NCBI RefSeq assembly: GCF_029087225.1
Contig: NZ_JARFJD010000012.1
Coordinates: 62,001-126,000, forward strand
From: Limnobacter olei
GTDB lineage: Bacteria > Pseudomonadota > Gammaproteobacteria > Burkholderiales > Burkholderiaceae_B
Direction: 5' to 3'
Length of the DNA stretch: 64,000 bases
Below, piece after piece: positions 22,120 through 33,262 of this stretch. The notes beneath the pieces were generated by a model. The model was not told the DNA's origin and made no database searches. It saw nothing but the letters and a program-made list of their open reading frames with translations. The translations under genes were made by a program, and so were the position numbers. Numbering within the stretch: the first letter of the stretch is position 1; every line of letters starts with the position of its first letter.

Positions 22120-24495
22120 ATGTCGCTTGTTCAAAATCGAATTATCGCCCAGTTGGCTCAAGAATTGGGTGCCGCACAATCACAAATCAAGGCAGCAGTC
22201 GATTTGTTGGACGAAGGTGCTACAGTGCCCTTCATCGCCCGTTACCGCAAAGAGGCCACAGGTGGGTTAGACGATGCGGTGCTTCGTGACCTTCAAGAGC
22301 GCCTGGTGTATTTGCGCGAACTGGAAGACAGGCGCAGCAGTATTCTTGAATCGATTGAAAGCCAGGGCAAGTTGACCCCTGAACTGAAAGCAGCGATTGA
22401 AAAGGCGGAGAACAAACAAACGCTGGAAGACCTTTACCTGCCCTACAAACCCAAGCGCCGCACACGCGCACAAATAGCGCGTGAGGCAGGCCTGCAACCA
22501 CTGGCAGATGAAATTCTTCAGAACAAACAAGCCGTGCCTGAAACACTGGCTGCGGCTTACCTGAACACAGAACACCAAATCAACGACACCAAAGCAGCAC
22601 TGGATGGTGCCCGCGACATTTTGGCCGAACAGTTTTCTGAAAATGCAGCCTTGCTGGCACTTCTAAGAAACCGTTTGAAAGGCGAGGGTGCCATTAGAGC
22701 AGCTGTGGTGCCTGAAAAAGCCAGTGAAGCCATCAAGTTTCAAGATTACTTTGAACATCAAGAACCCTTGGGCAGCACAGCTTCGCACCGCATGTTGGCC
22801 ATGCTTCGTGGCCGGGAACAAGGATTCTTGACACTGAAGGTAGACCTGCCGGAGGTGTGGGAAGCAGAGAACCCCCGCGCACCCCATCCTTTTGAATCGG
22901 AAATTGCCCGCCTGCATGGCATTGAACGCGACGAAAGCCCACGGGGCAAATTCTTGAATGAAACATGCCGTTGGACATGGAAAATCAAACTGGCCAGCAC
23001 CCTAGAAAGTGAGGTGATCGGCACGCTGCGCGATGCGGCACAGGCTGAGGCTATCACCGTGTTTGGTAAAAACCTGAAAGACTTGTTGTTATCAGCCCCG
23101 GCGGGAGGCAAAGCCACCATGGGTCTGGACCCAGGTATTCGCACTGGTGTAAAAGTGGCGGTAATTGACAGCACAGGCCAGGTGGTTGAACACGCCACCA
23201 TTTACCCACACGAGCCTCGCCGACAATGGAATGAATCCATCGCCCTGCTAGCCGCGCTTTGCATGAAACACAATGTGGAGTTGATCGCCATTGGCAACGG
23301 CACGGCCAGCCGGGAAACCGATCAACTGGCAGCCGACTTGCTTGCACAACACAAAGACCTGAAAGCCACACGGGTTATGGTGAGCGAGGCAGGCGCCTCG
23401 GTTTACTCCGCCAGCGCTTTGGCTTCAGCAGAATTGCCAGACCTTGACGTCAGCATTCGCGGTGCGGTGTCCATCGCTCGCCGCCTGCAAGATCCCCTGG
23501 CTGAACTGGTAAAAATCGATCCGAAATCAATCGGTGTGGGTCAATATCAACATGACGTGGATCAGCGTCAATTGAGCGGTCGCCTGGATGCGGTGGTTGA
23601 AGATTGCGTGAACGCAGTGGGTGTCGAAGTGAACACGGCATCGGAGCAACTGCTGTCCCGCGTATCAGGACTCAATGCTTCTGTGGCCAAAGCCTTGGTT
23701 TCTTTCCGAAACACCAATGGCAAATTCAAAAGCCGTGAAGACTTGCGCAAAGTACCAAGGCTTGGTGACAAAACATTTGAACAAGCCGCGGGTTTTTTGC
23801 GTATTCATGGTGCTGAAAACCCGCTCGATGCTTCTTCAGTTCATCCTGAGGCCTACATTGTGGTCGAGAAAATGGCAGCCAAGGTGAAGAAGCCGGTGGG
23901 CAGCCTAGTGGGTAATCGTGAAATTCTGAAAGAATTGAAACCCGCCGAGTTTGTGGACGATCGTTTTGGCTTGCCCACGGTTCAGGATATTTTGGTAGAA
24001 CTTGAAAAACCTGGCCGTGACCCACGCCCCAGTTTCAAGACCGCAAAGTTTGATGACAAAGTACATACCATGGCCGACTTGAAACCCGGTATGACGCTGG
24101 AAGGTGTGGTCACCAACGTGGCAAACTTTGGCGCTTTTGTAGACATAGGTGTGCATCAGGACGGGTTGGTGCATGTTTCTGCCTTGTCCAACACCTTTGT
24201 GAAAGACCCGCACAGCGTGGTGAAAACCGGGCAAATTGTGAAAGTAAAAGTGCTGGAAGTCGATATTCCTCGCAAACGAATTTCACTGACCATGAAAATG
24301 GGCGACGATGTGCCGAAAGCCGCACCCGGGCAGAACGCTGGCCGACAAGTTCAAGCCAACCGTGCAGGCGATTCACGAGGAAATTCACGCGGTGAACGAA
24401 GTGGTGGAAGCACTGGTTCGAATTCACAACAAGGCGCAGGTTTTGCCAACAATGCATTTGCTGCCGCATTCGCAAAAGCAAAGGGAAGCAAATAA
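22120..24495 (+). CDS. tex: Tex-like RNA-binding transcription accessory protein
   Basis: 791 residues from the ATG at 22120. Tex proteins bind nucleic acid and influence toxin expression and stress survival. The N-terminal Tex domain (ATVPFIARYRKEATGGL) is followed by a YqgF-like RNase H fold (GLDPGIRTGVKVAVID), helix-hairpin-helix motifs and an S1 RNA-binding domain near 645-720 (GMTLEGVVTNVANFGAFVDI). The Gly/Asn/Ser-rich C-terminal tail is disordered. It converges closely on zapE, whose stop lies 8 bases away. Confidence 0.95.
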   Translation: MSLVQNRIIAQLAQELGAAQSQIKAAVDLLDEGATVPFIARYRKEATGGLDDAVLRDLQERLVYLRELEDRRSSILESIESQGKLTPELKAAIEKAENKQTLEDLYLPYKPKRRTRAQIAREAGLQPLADEILQNKQAVPETLAAAYLNTEHQINDTKAALDGARDILAEQFSENAALLALLRNRLKGEGAIRAAVVPEKASEAIKFQDYFEHQEPLGSTASHRMLAMLRGREQGFLTLKVDLPEVWEAENPRAPHPFESEIARLHGIERDESPRGKFLNETCRWTWKIKLASTLESEVIGTLRDAAQAEAITVFGKNLKDLLLSAPAGGKATMGLDPGIRTGVKVAVIDSTGQVVEHATIYPHEPRRQWNESIALLAALCMKHNVELIAIGNGTASRETDQLAADLLAQHKDLKATRVMVSEAGASVYSASALASAELPDLDVSIRGAVSIARRLQDPLAELVKIDPKSIGVGQYQHDVDQRQLSGRLDAVVEDCVNAVGVEVNTASEQLLSRVSGLNASVAKALVSFRNTNGKFKSREDLRKVPRLGDKTFEQAAGFLRIHGAENPLDASSVHPEAYIVVEKMAAKVKKPVGSLVGNREILKELKPAEFVDDRFGLPTVQDILVELEKPGRDPRPSFKTAKFDDKVHTMADLKPGMTLEGVVTNVANFGAFVDIGVHQDGLVHVSALSNTFVKDPHSVVKTGQIVKVKVLEVDIPRKRISLTMKMGDDVPKAAPGQNAGRQVQANRAGDSRGNSRGERSGGSTGSNSQQGAGFANNAFAAAFAKAKGSK

Positions 24496-24502
24496 GGAAG
24501 AG

Positions 24503-25594
24503 TCAAAGCCGCACGGCGTTTCGCTTCGGCGAATCCAGGTACTCCTTGGACTGCATTTCAACAATGCGGCTCACCGTGCGGAAAAACTCATGTGCCATCG
24601 CACCTTCAGTGTACAGTTCTTCCGGTTCAACAGCCGCCGACATAATCAGCTTGACTTTGTGATCGTAAAGTACATCAATCAGCCAGGTGAACCTGCGGGC
24701 CTCTGAGGCCATACCAGCGCCCATCTTGGGTACGCCACTGAGAATCACAGTTTGAAACTGGCTGGCAATTTCAAGGTAGTCGTTTTGTGAACGCGGGCCA
24801 CCGCACAGGGTTGGAAAATCGAACCAAACTACCGAGCCTGCGCGCCGAACAGCCTTGATGACACGCGATTCAATTTGTAACTCTGCAGGCTCATCAGCCA
24901 CCTCAGCCAAGCGCTTGAAATCTTCGGTCAACTGTTTGTCCGCGCTTTCATCAAGCGGCATGAGGTAGGTGTTTAGTTGCTCCAATGTGCGGCGGCGGTA
25001 ATCTACTCCCACATCCACGTTAATCACATCCAGTTGCTTGTTGAGCAGGGCAATGGCGGGTAACAGGCGGTCACGGTGCAGACCATCTGGGTAGAGATCA
25101 TCTGGTTTGTAGTTGGACGTCATCAGGAAAGTAACGCCGTTGGCGAACAAGCCATCGAGCAGGCGATAGAGAATCATGGCGTCCGCAATATCTGACACAT
25201 GAAACTCGTCAAAACAAATCAAACGATAACGTTTGGCGATTCGCGCTGCCACTTCGTCAAGCGGATCCTGAACTCCCTTGAGGTCATCGAGTTCGGCATG
25301 CACACCCCGCATGAACTCATGAAAATGCAAACGCACCTTTCGCTGCACGGTGACAGAGTTGTAAAAGCAATCCATCAAAAAACTTTTCCCGCGACCTACC
25401 CCACCCCACAGGTACAAGCCCTTGGGTACAGCAGGTCGATTCAGGAATTTTTTGATTACACTGCTGCGTGCTTTTTTGTATTCAACAAACTCATCGTAGA
25501 AAAGCTGCATGCGGTCTACCGCCTTTTGCTGAGCAGCATCCGACTGGTATCCACGTTCGGCCAAAGTTTGTTTGTAGTGTTCCTGAACGTTCAC
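24503..25594 (-). CDS. zapE: Cell division ATPase ZapE (AFG1-like)
   Basis: 363 residues if the GTG at 25594 is used, giving the usual start MNVQEHYKQTLAERGY; a TTG at 25609 would add five residues. Walker A is GGVGRGKS, Walker B LICFDEFHVSD, and the sensor LMTSNYKPDDLYPDGLHRDR is diagnostic. ZapE interacts with FtsZ and affects ring stability at late division. It lies 67 bases after lpdA but behind a terminator, so it is probably transcribed separately or by read-through. Confidence 0.92.
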   Translation of the reverse strand: MNVQEHYKQTLAERGYQSDAAQQKAVDRMQLFYDEFVEYKKARSSVIKKFLNRPAVPKGLYLWGGVGRGKSFLMDCFYNSVTVQRKVRLHFHEFMRGVHAELDDLKGVQDPLDEVAARIAKRYRLICFDEFHVSDIADAMILYRLLDGLFANGVTFLMTSNYKPDDLYPDGLHRDRLLPAIALLNKQLDVINVDVGVDYRRRTLEQLNTYLMPLDESADKQLTEDFKRLAEVADEPAELQIESRVIKAVRRAGSVVWFDFPTLCGGPRSQNDYLEIASQFQTVILSGVPKMGAGMASEARRFTWLIDVLYDHKVKLIMSAAVEPEELYTEGAMAHEFFRTVSRIVEMQSKEYLDSPKRNAVRL

Positions 25595-25618
25595 GATGAT
25601 GAATTTCAATCAATAGAA

Positions 25619-25653
25619 TTAAAAACGGCCGATGAAGCAATTCACCAGCCGTT
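25619..25653 (-). terminator. Probable terminator after lpdA
   Basis: On the minus strand a stem AACGGC...GCCGTT with extra pairing (TGAA/TTCA) around a TTGC loop is followed by TTTAATTC. It starts within 25 bases of the lpdA stop and ends before zapE. Confidence 0.7.
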
Positions 25654-25676
25654 GGGGGTCGATACCGAACAGAATT

Positions 25677-27113
25677 TTAACCGTTCAGTTGACGCTTGTC
25701 GCAGGCCAAAGCCGCTTCTTTCATCACTTCAGACAAACTGGGGTGCGCATGGCAAATGCGACCGATGTCCTCGGAAGAAGCCTTGAACTCCATGGCCATC
25801 ACGGCTTCAGCAATCAAATCAGATGCATGGCTGTTGATGATGTGTACACCCAGGACTTCATCGGTGGTGGCATCGGCCAACACTTTCACAAAACCTTGTG
25901 AATCGCCCTGCCCCAGCGCACGGCCATTGGCCATGAACGGGAACTGACCAGCTTTGTATTTTCGTCCTTCCTGCTTCAACTGCTGCTCGGTTTTACCAAC
26001 CCAAGCCACTTCAGGCGAAGTGTAAATAACCCAAGGAATGGTGTCGTAATTGCAGTGGCCAGCTTGTCCAGCCATGATTTCGGCAACCATCACACCTTCT
26101 TCTTCAGCTTTGTGCGCCAGCATGGCACCGCGAATCACATCGCCAATCGCGTAAATGCCAGCCACCAGGGTTTGGCAGTGCGCATCTACGTCAATCTGGC
26201 CGCGATCATTGGTTTTGAGGCCGACCGCTTCAAGGTTCAAGCCATCGGTGTTGGGTACTCGGCCCACCGACACAATCAGCTTGTCGCAATCTAGCATCTG
26301 GGCAGCACCATCGGCATCGGTGTAAGCGACTGAAACGCCCTTTTTGCTGGCTTTCACTTCACCGATTTTTACACCCATGTTCATCTTCAACCCTTGCTTG
26401 GTGAAGATTTTCTGCATTTCTTTGGCCACGCCTTCATCGGCTGCAGCCAGAAAATTGGGCATGGCTTCAAGCACGGTTACATCGGAACCCAGACGGCGCC
26501 ACACTGAACCCAACTCAAGACCAATCACGCCTGCGCCAATCACGCCCAGTTTCTTGGGAACAGCGCCAAATTTCAGAGCACCTTCGTTGTCGCAAACGAT
26601 TTCATTGTCGACGGTGATACCGGGCAAATGGCGTGCCTTGGAACCTGTCGCAACAATGACCTTTTTGGCTGTTACTTTCTCTTCACCGGCTGCACTTTTC
26701 ACAGTCAGCTCGAAACCACCATCGACCTTGCCGGAAAAACTGGCCCAACCCTTGATGGGCGTGACCTTGTTTTTCTTGAACAGGTATTGAATACCCCCAG
26801 TCATTTTGGCGACGATGTCATCCTTGCGTTTGATCATCTTGGCCACATCCATTTTCGCGCCAGTCACGGAAATACCGTGATCTTCGGCATGGTGGGCAAT
26901 CTTCTCGAACTCTTCCGAAGAGGCCAACAGGGCCTTTGATGGAATACAACCCACATTCAAACAAGTACCACCCAAGCGAGGCTCACCCTTGGGATCGTCG
27001 TAAGCATTGCCTTCGATACAGGCGACTTTCATACCCAACTGACCGGCACGGATCGCGGCAATGTAACCGCCGGGGCCTGCGCCTATCACCACTACGTCAT
27101 ATTGTGTGCTCAT
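25677..27113 (-). CDS. lpdA: Dihydrolipoyl dehydrogenase (E3)
   Basis: FAD enzyme of 478 residues that reoxidises the lipoyl arm of 2-oxoglutarate dehydrogenase with NAD+. The FAD motif [11 protein letters not shown] is at 12-22, the redox pair in [16 protein letters not shown], the NAD motif [13 protein letters not shown] in the middle, and the catalytic His-Glu pair in HAHPSLSE near the C-terminus. It is last in odhA-odhB-lpdA, 11 bases after odhB, which supports a role in that complex. Confidence 0.97.
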   Translation of the reverse strand: MSTQYDVVVIGAGPGGYIAAIRAGQLGMKVACIEGNAYDDPKGEPRLGGTCLNVGCIPSKALLASSEEFEKIAHHAEDHGISVTGAKMDVAKMIKRKDDIVAKMTGGIQYLFKKNKVTPIKGWASFSGKVDGGFELTVKSAAGEEKVTAKKVIVATGSKARHLPGITVDNEIVCDNEGALKFGAVPKKLGVIGAGVIGLELGSVWRRLGSDVTVLEAMPNFLAAADEGVAKEMQKIFTKQGLKMNMGVKIGEVKASKKGVSVAYTDADGAAQMLDCDKLIVSVGRVPNTDGLNLEAVGLKTNDRGQIDVDAHCQTLVAGIYAIGDVIRGAMLAHKAEEEGVMVAEIMAGQAGHCNYDTIPWVIYTSPEVAWVGKTEQQLKQEGRKYKAGQFPFMANGRALGQGDSQGFVKVLADATTDEVLGVHIINSHASDLIAEAVMAMEFKASSEDIGRICHAHPSLSEVMKEAALACDKRQLNG

Positions 27114-27124
27114 GAATATCCCCT

Positions 27125-28411
27125 TTATAGTTCCAGCAGCAAGCGTGCTGGGTCTTCCAGGGCTTCTTTCATTGCAACCAGGCCAAGTACTGCTTCGCGT
27201 CCGTCAATAATGCGGTGGTCGTAACTCATCGCGAGGTAATTCATGGGGCGAATCACGATTTCACCGTTTTCAACCACTGCACGCTCTTTCGTGGCGTGAA
27301 TACCCAAAATTGCAGACTGGGGCGGGTTGATAATTGGCGTGGACAACATGGAACCGAATACACCACCGTTGGAAATCGAGAATGTACCACCGGTGAGGTC
27401 GTCCAGGCTGAGCTTGCCGTCCTTTGCTTTCTGGCCAAATTCGGCAATCTTCATTTCGATGTCAGCAATGCTCATTTGATCGGCATTGCGGATGATTGGC
27501 ACCACCAAACCACGGGGAGAACCCACTGCAATACCGATGTCGAAATAGCCGTGGTACACGATGTCATTGCCATCAACAGAAGCATTCAGTACTGGGTACT
27601 TTTTCAAGGCGGCAACCGCGGCCTTCACGAAGAAGCCCATGAAGCCCAGCTTGGCACCATGTTCTTTTTCGAACTTGTCCTTGTACTTGTTGCGCAAGTC
27701 CATGACCGGCTTCATGTTCACTTCGTTGAATGTGGTCAAAATAGCGTTGGTTTGCTGCGACTGTACCAAGCGTTCTGCAACGCGGGCACGCAAGCGGCTC
27801 ATGGGCACGCGCTGCTCAGGGCGACCTTCAATCAAGGTTGAGGGATCTAGCGGGGCCTTCACTTCAGGCAGCAAGCTAACTGGCTTGGCGGCGGCTGGAG
27901 CAGCTGCGGGCTTCGCTGCGGGGGCAGGCGCTGCGGCGGGTGCATTCAAGGTACCGATCACATCGCCTTTGGTGATGCGGCCGTCTTTGCCTGAACCTGC
28001 AATTTGATCAGCACTTAGCTTGTTCTCTGCCATCATTTTGGCCGCAGCCGGCATGGCCACAGAGCCATCTACGCTGGATGAAGGAGCTGGGGCTGCTGCT
28101 GGTGCAGCGGCCGGAGCAGGCGCTGCTGCCGGGGCAGGTGCTGCTGCGGGTACGCTTGCGGAGGCACTTGCTTCCGTGTCAATTTTTGCCAAGACCTGTC
28201 CCGCTACAACGGTTGCACCGTCTTCGCAGAGAATTTCAACGATCACGCCAGCCGAAGGTGCGGGCACTTCCAGCACCACCTTGTCGGTCTCCACGTCGAT
28301 CAGGTTTTCGTCACGCTTTACCGCGTCACCAGGTTTTTTGTACCAATTCAACAGCGTTGCTTCGGCGACAGATTCGGACAGTTGTGGTACGACCACTTCT
28401 ACGATTGCCAT
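27125..28411 (-). CDS. odhB: 2-Oxoglutarate dehydrogenase E2, dihydrolipoyl succinyltransferase
   Basis: 428 residues. One lipoyl domain (about 1-77) carries the lipoylated Lys in [11 protein letters not shown]. An Ala/Pro linker of about 30 residues follows, then the peripheral-subunit-binding domain ([25 protein letters not shown] split), a second Ala/Pro linker and the catalytic domain with [11 protein letters not shown]. The Ala/Pro linkers produce long antisense shadow frames. It lies between odhA and lpdA. Confidence 0.97.
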   Translation of the reverse strand: MAIVEVVVPQLSESVAEATLLNWYKKPGDAVKRDENLIDVETDKVVLEVPAPSAGVIVEILCEDGATVVAGQVLAKIDTEASASASVPAAAPAPAAAPAPAAAPAAAPAPSSSVDGSVAMPAAAKMMAENKLSADQIAGSGKDGRITKGDVIGTLNAPAAAPAPAAKPAAAPAAAKPVSLLPEVKAPLDPSTLIEGRPEQRVPMSRLRARVAERLVQSQQTNAILTTFNEVNMKPVMDLRNKYKDKFEKEHGAKLGFMGFFVKAAVAALKKYPVLNASVDGNDIVYHGYFDIGIAVGSPRGLVVPIIRNADQMSIADIEMKIAEFGQKAKDGKLSLDDLTGGTFSISNGGVFGSMLSTPIINPPQSAILGIHATKERAVVENGEIVIRPMNYLAMSYDHRIIDGREAVLGLVAMKEALEDPARLLLEL

Positions 28412-28479
28412 GGAATATTTTCCTTTTGAATTCTTTGTTCAAGTGCGGGCGGTCACCATGACCAGCCCGCGTCCTGTAT

Positions 28480-31338
28480 TTATTTCGTAACCACGAAACC
28501 CTTGAGCTTGCCAAATGCCGCATCGATCAGCGCTTTTTGCTGTTCGTTGTGCTTGGCGTAGTAGCCCACGGCCGGAGAAGCTGAAGCCGGACGCCCCGCG
28601 TAACCCAGACGCTGCCCTTCCGACAGGTTTTCCAGCACGTTGTGCTGGATCTGGAACCAGGGACCCTGGTTTTGTGGTTCATCCTGACACCACACCACAT
28701 CAGCCAAGTTGGGGTATTTGCGCAGTTCTGCGCTCAATGACTTGTGCGGGAATGGATACAGCTGCTCGACTCGCGCGATCGCAACATCTTTGATGTTGCG
28801 CTCGCGACGAGCTGCGACCAGGTCGTAGTACACGCGACCGGAACAAAGAACCACTCGCTTGACTTTGCTGGCATCCAGGTCGCCCTGATCACCAATCACA
28901 GTCTGGAAATGGCCTTTGGACAAGTCTTGCAAAGAAGAAGTGGCTTCTTTGTGACGCAACAAAGATTTCGGCGTCATGATGATCAGCGGCTTGCGGAACA
29001 AGCGGATCATTTGGCGACGCAACAGGTGGAAAATCTGTGCCGGCGTTGTAGGCTGGCAAACCTGCATATTGTTTTCGGCGCACAGTTGCAAGTAACGCTC
29101 GATACGCGCAGATGAGTGCTCTGGCCCCTGCCCTTCGTAACCATGCGGCAACATCATGACCAGGCCGGATGCACGACCCCACTTCACTTCACCGGAAGAA
29201 ATGAACTGGTCAATTACCACTTGAGCACCGTTGGCGAAGTCGCCAAATTGTGCTTCCCAAATCACCAAGGTGTTGGGCTCAGCAGTGGAGTAACCATATT
29301 CAAAACCGAGTACTGCCTCTTCAGACAACACAGAGTCGATGACGGTAAACGGGGCCTGGTTTTCAGAGATATTTTCCAGCGGAATATAGGTGCCTTCGTT
29401 CCACTTTTCACGGCCCTGGTGGTGCAACACGGCATGACGGTGCGTGAACGTGCCACGCCCGCAATCCTGTCCGGTGATGCGAACCGCGTAACCAGAGGAA
29501 ACCAGCGATGCAAATGCCAGGTGTTCGCCCATACCCCAGTCGAGCAAGGTTTCGCCCTGGCCCATGGCTGCACGGTCGGCAATCACCTTTTGTACCAATG
29601 GGTGAACCTTGAAGTTCTCAGGTACGGTGGTAATGCGCTCTGACAAACGCTTGATTTCGGAAATCGGCACCGAAGTATCGGCTGCATCCGTCCATTTCTT
29701 GTTCAGGTACGGTGACCAATCAACGGCAAACTTGCTCTTGTAATTGGTCAACACGGGGTCAGCACGGTTGTGCTTGCCTTCGTCCATGGCTGCACGGAAA
29801 TCAGCAACCAGTTTCTCGGCACCGTCTTCTTTCAAAATGCCCTGCATCACCAAACGCTCGGCATACAAAGCGCGCGTACCTGGGTGCTGACCAATTTTCT
29901 TGTACATCAAAGGTTGGGTTACGGCAGGCGTGTCTTGCTCGTTGTGACCCAATTTGCGGAAACAGACAATGTCGATCACCACGTCTTGCTGGAATTCCAT
30001 GCGGAAGTCCAAGGCCAACTGGGTCACGAAAATGACAGCTTCGGGATCGTCGCCATTCACGTGAAACACGGGTGCCTCAATCATCTTGACCACGTCTGAA
30101 CAGTACAGCGTCGAGCGGCTATCGCGCGGATCAGAAGTGGTGAAGCCGATTTGGTTATTGATCACGATGTGAACCGTACCGCCCGTGCCGTAGCCGCGGG
30201 TGTGCACCAGGTTCAATGTTTCCATGACCACTCCCTGGCCTGCAAAAGCGGCATCACCGTGCACCAGCACCGGCAACACCTGCTTGCCTTCCTTGTCACC
30301 ACGACGTTCCTGGCGAGCCTTCACCGACCCTTCAACTACAGGGTTCACAATTTCAAGGTGCGAGGGGTTAAACGCCAGGGACAAGTGCATGGGACCACCT
30401 GGGGTGGTTACATCCGATGAAAAGCCCTGGTGATACTTCACGTCACCAGCAGGCAGATCATCGGCATGCTTGCCTTCGAATTCTTCAAACAATTGGCTAG
30501 GGCTTTTGCCCAGAATGTTGACCAGCACGTTCAAACGACCGCGGTGAGCCATGCCAATGATGGTTTCTTGCACACCATTGGCGCCACCACGCTGAATCAC
30601 ATGATCAAGCGAGGCGATAAAAGATTCACCACCTTCCAGCGAGAAACGCTTCTGACCCACGTACCGGGTGTGCAAATAACGCTCAAGGCCTTCGGCTGCG
30701 GTTAGGCGCTCCAGAATGTGCAATTTTTCTTCAGTCGACAGCTGGGCAGTGCCCAGGCTGGTCTCCATGCGTTCTTGCAACCAGCGCTTTTGAGCGGGGT
30801 CGCTGATGTGCATGTACTCAATACCAATTGAACGGCAGTAAGTGTCGCGCAACGCCTTCACGATGTCGCGAAGGGTCATTTGATCTTGACCAAAATAGGT
30901 GTTGGTGGCGGAGAACGTGATGTCCATGTCCGCTTCGGTCAGGCCATAAAAGGCTGGATCAAGCTCCGGAATATTTGGGCGTTCCTGACGCTTGAGCGGA
31001 TCAAGGTCTGCAAAACGTGAGCCCAGGAAGCGATACGCAGCCACAATTGACTGAACATGCACCTGTTTTTTGGCCACTTCCAGGTCAGCAGACTGAATCT
31101 GCGGCTGCAAGAAGCCTTTTTTCGCGCGTTGAGCAAAGGATTGAACCACTGGCGCATGGGCTACATCTTTCTCGTTCACGTCGCCGTGAGCAGAAGGCAC
31201 CATTTGCATTTGGTCAAAGTAGGCGCGCCATTTGTCTGGCACGGAGCCTGGGTTGTCCAGGTAGGCCTCGTACATTTCTTCGACATAGGGCGCATTGCCC
31301 CCGAACAAATACGAGTTTTGTTGAAATGATCGCATCAT
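28480..31338 (-). CDS. odhA: 2-Oxoglutarate dehydrogenase E1
   Basis: 952 residues from the first of two ATGs at 31338. AAGGTG sits about seven bases upstream and the N-terminus MMRSFQQNSYLFGGNAPYVE matches the family; the frame extends to 31410 but the extra 24 residues look spurious. The enzyme is thiamine-diphosphate dependent and decarboxylates 2-oxoglutarate. Visible signatures are the N-terminal E2-binding helix, GMAHRGRLNVL, GDAAFAGQGVVMETLN and VINNQIGFTTSDPRDSR. It heads odhA-odhB-lpdA downstream of gltA but behind a terminator. Confidence 0.96.
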   Translation of the reverse strand: MMRSFQQNSYLFGGNAPYVEEMYEAYLDNPGSVPDKWRAYFDQMQMVPSAHGDVNEKDVAHAPVVQSFAQRAKKGFLQPQIQSADLEVAKKQVHVQSIVAAYRFLGSRFADLDPLKRQERPNIPELDPAFYGLTEADMDITFSATNTYFGQDQMTLRDIVKALRDTYCRSIGIEYMHISDPAQKRWLQERMETSLGTAQLSTEEKLHILERLTAAEGLERYLHTRYVGQKRFSLEGGESFIASLDHVIQRGGANGVQETIIGMAHRGRLNVLVNILGKSPSQLFEEFEGKHADDLPAGDVKYHQGFSSDVTTPGGPMHLSLAFNPSHLEIVNPVVEGSVKARQERRGDKEGKQVLPVLVHGDAAFAGQGVVMETLNLVHTRGYGTGGTVHIVINNQIGFTTSDPRDSRSTLYCSDVVKMIEAPVFHVNGDDPEAVIFVTQLALDFRMEFQQDVVIDIVCFRKLGHNEQDTPAVTQPLMYKKIGQHPGTRALYAERLVMQGILKEDGAEKLVADFRAAMDEGKHNRADPVLTNYKSKFAVDWSPYLNKKWTDAADTSVPISEIKRLSERITTVPENFKVHPLVQKVIADRAAMGQGETLLDWGMGEHLAFASLVSSGYAVRITGQDCGRGTFTHRHAVLHHQGREKWNEGTYIPLENISENQAPFTVIDSVLSEEAVLGFEYGYSTAEPNTLVIWEAQFGDFANGAQVVIDQFISSGEVKWGRASGLVMMLPHGYEGQGPEHSSARIERYLQLCAENNMQVCQPTTPAQIFHLLRRQMIRLFRKPLIIMTPKSLLRHKEATSSLQDLSKGHFQTVIGDQGDLDASKVKRVVLCSGRVYYDLVAARRERNIKDVAIARVEQLYPFPHKSLSAELRKYPNLADVVWCQDEPQNQGPWFQIQHNVLENLSEGQRLGYAGRPASASPAVGYYAKHNEQQKALIDAAFGKLKGFVVTK

Positions 31339-31599
31339 TTGCGCTTCACCTTTTTCCGAGTTTCTCGTTTCAAAGATGTGGGGTTCGGACTCGACCTTGG
31401 CTATTGCCATCGGACCGAATCCCTACACACGTGGGTTAAACCGCACTCCCCGTCTGGTTTGTGGAGCCCCTGCCCCTAACCAGATAGCAAAAAGCAGCCA
31501 AAAAAAGACTGCTTTAAGAGTTAAGCCCAAAGGATATCAGATTAGAGAAAGCGCACTAAAGCCCTAACGAGGATGAATGTGAAAAATGTGGTGAAAATG
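31339..31599 (-). promoter_or_regulatory. odhA upstream region
   Basis: About 260 bases between the gltA terminator and the odhA start must hold the odhA promoter if the terminator is effective. I see no gene in it. No convincing -35/-10 pair or palindrome stood out, apart from an AT-rich stretch at about 31490-31560. Confidence 0.4.
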
Positions 31600-31625
31600 A
31601 AAAAAGCCACCCGAAGGTGGCTTTC
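31600..31625 (-). terminator. Intrinsic terminator after gltA
   Basis: On the minus strand AAAGCCACC, a TTCG tetraloop, then GGTGGCTTTTTT. It lies about 20 bases after the gltA stop. The same stem and loop recurs at 57081-57107 after acnB. Confidence 0.93.
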
Positions 31626-31645
31626 TGTTCCAACTGCAGTGTCAA

Positions 31646-32953
31646 TCAACGCTGGTCGATTGGCTTTACGTTGCGGTGCGCTGCACCGTTGAACAACTGG
31701 CGTGGACGACCGATTTTGTATTCGGGGTCTGCAATCATTTCGTTCAACTGGGCGATCCAGCCCACGGTGCGGGCCAACGCGAAAATCGCTGTAAACAGTG
31801 GCACAGGAATACCGATCGCCTTTTGAACGATACCGGAATAAAAATCCACGTTCGGGTACAGCTTGCGCTTTACAAAGTATTCGTCTTCCAGCGCAATTTT
31901 TTCCAGGGCCATGGCAATCTTGAACAATGGGTCGTCATGCAAGCCCAGCTCGTTCAACACTTCGTGACAGGTTTCACGCATCAGCTTGGCGCGTGGGTCG
32001 TAATTCTTGTACACGCGGTGGCCAAAGCCCATCAAGCGAACGCCTGAATCCTTGTCTTTTACCTTGGCAATGAAATCGCCAATTTTCTCAACGCCGCCGT
32101 TGGCCTGAATTTCAGTCAACATATTCAAGCAGGCCTCGTTGGCGCCACCATGTGACGGGCCCCACAGACATGCTACGCCGGCCGCAATCGCAGCAAAAGG
32201 ATTCGTACCAGATGATGCGCACAGGCGAACTGTGGAAGTCGATGCGTTTTGCTCATGATCTGCATGCAAAATGAAGATGCGGTCCATCGCGCGCACCAGC
32301 ACGTCGTTGACCTGGTACTCTTCGCACGGATTACCGAACATCATGCGCATGAAGTTGGCGGTGTAGCTGAGTTCATTCTTGGGGTAAATATTGGGTGCGC
32401 CAATGCCATATTTGTAGGCCATGGCCACCAGGGTTGGCATTTTCGCGATCAGTCGGATTGCGGAAATATCACGCTGGTTTTTGTCCAGCAAGTTCATGGA
32501 ATCTGGGTAGAAAGCAGACATACCGCCCACCAGACCAGTCATCACCGCCATGGGGTGCGCGTCGCGGCGGAAACCTCGCAGGAAGAAGTTCATCTGCTCG
32601 TTGACCATGGTGTGCTTGGTCACCAGGTCGTCAAATGTTTTCTTTTCAGCGGCATTGGGCAACTCACCGTTCAACAGCAAGTAGCACACGTCCATGAAGT
32701 CGCAGTGCTGCGCCAGTTGCTCAATGGGATAGCCGCGATACAGCAGCTCACCCTTGTCACCGTCAATATAGGTAATGGATGAATTGCAGGAGGCTGTGGA
32801 CAGGAAGCCTGGGTCGTAGGTGAATTTGCCAGTGGATCCGTACAGCTTTCGGATGTCGATCACATCGGGACCAATGGTACCTTTGTGAATGGGAAATTCT
32901 ACCGAAGGGGTGCCGTCTGAAAAAGACAGCGTGGCCTTGTGTTCTGTGCTCAT
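31646..32953 (-). CDS. gltA: Citrate synthase, type II
   Basis: 435 residues; condenses acetyl-CoA and oxaloacetate at TCA entry. The size and the N-terminal beta domain ([14 protein letters not shown]) mark the hexameric, NADH-sensitive type II form. Active-site motifs are [31 protein letters not shown] and the C-terminal GRPRQLFNG. It follows sdhE by 26 bases and is distinct from the 2-methylcitrate synthase at 47094. Confidence 0.97.
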   Translation of the reverse strand: MSTEHKATLSFSDGTPSVEFPIHKGTIGPDVIDIRKLYGSTGKFTYDPGFLSTASCNSSITYIDGDKGELLYRGYPIEQLAQHCDFMDVCYLLLNGELPNAAEKKTFDDLVTKHTMVNEQMNFFLRGFRRDAHPMAVMTGLVGGMSAFYPDSMNLLDKNQRDISAIRLIAKMPTLVAMAYKYGIGAPNIYPKNELSYTANFMRMMFGNPCEEYQVNDVLVRAMDRIFILHADHEQNASTSTVRLCASSGTNPFAAIAAGVACLWGPSHGGANEACLNMLTEIQANGGVEKIGDFIAKVKDKDSGVRLMGFGHRVYKNYDPRAKLMRETCHEVLNELGLHDDPLFKIAMALEKIALEDEYFVKRKLYPNVDFYSGIVQKAIGIPVPLFTAIFALARTVGWIAQLNEMIADPEYKIGRPRQLFNGAAHRNVKPIDQR

Positions 32954-32979
32954 CGGATTTCCTTCTAATGGGATTGAAA

Positions 32980-33252
32980 TTAAAGTTCTCGCATCATCTG
33001 GATCACCTTGCGCACACCAGGTGTATCCAGATCCCCTTCCGGCTCTTTTCGGCCCAGGAATAGGTCAAGCAACACGTTGTCAACCTCTTCAAACAGCACA
33101 GTCAAGGCCTGCACGTCGTCGTTGGTCAATTCCATTTCATGCTTGTCGAAAAATCGTTCGATAATCAGGTCGTTTTCCAATAGACCTCGCCTGGCGCGCC
33201 AGCGTAAACGGGCACGTTGAGTTGGATCCGCCTGATGACTCTGATTAGACAT
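32980..33252 (-). CDS. sdhE: Succinate dehydrogenase FAD assembly factor SdhE
   Basis: 90 residues. SdhE helps attach FAD covalently to SdhA. The family signature [10 protein letters not shown], with the RGxxE motif, is near residues 21-30, followed by acidic helices. It lies between sdhB and gltA. The T-tract of a strong hairpin ends only about 10 bases before its ATG, leaving no room for a separate promoter between terminator and start. Confidence 0.93.
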   Translation of the reverse strand: MSNQSHQADPTQRARLRWRARRGLLENDLIIERFFDKHEMELTNDDVQALTVLFEEVDNVLLDLFLGRKEPEGDLDTPGVRKVIQMMREL

Positions 33253-33262
33253 AAACTACAAC

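Noticed and set aside
31339-31410. N-terminal extension of odhA (24 residues)
   Set aside because: The family N-terminus and a good SD match the ATG at 31338.
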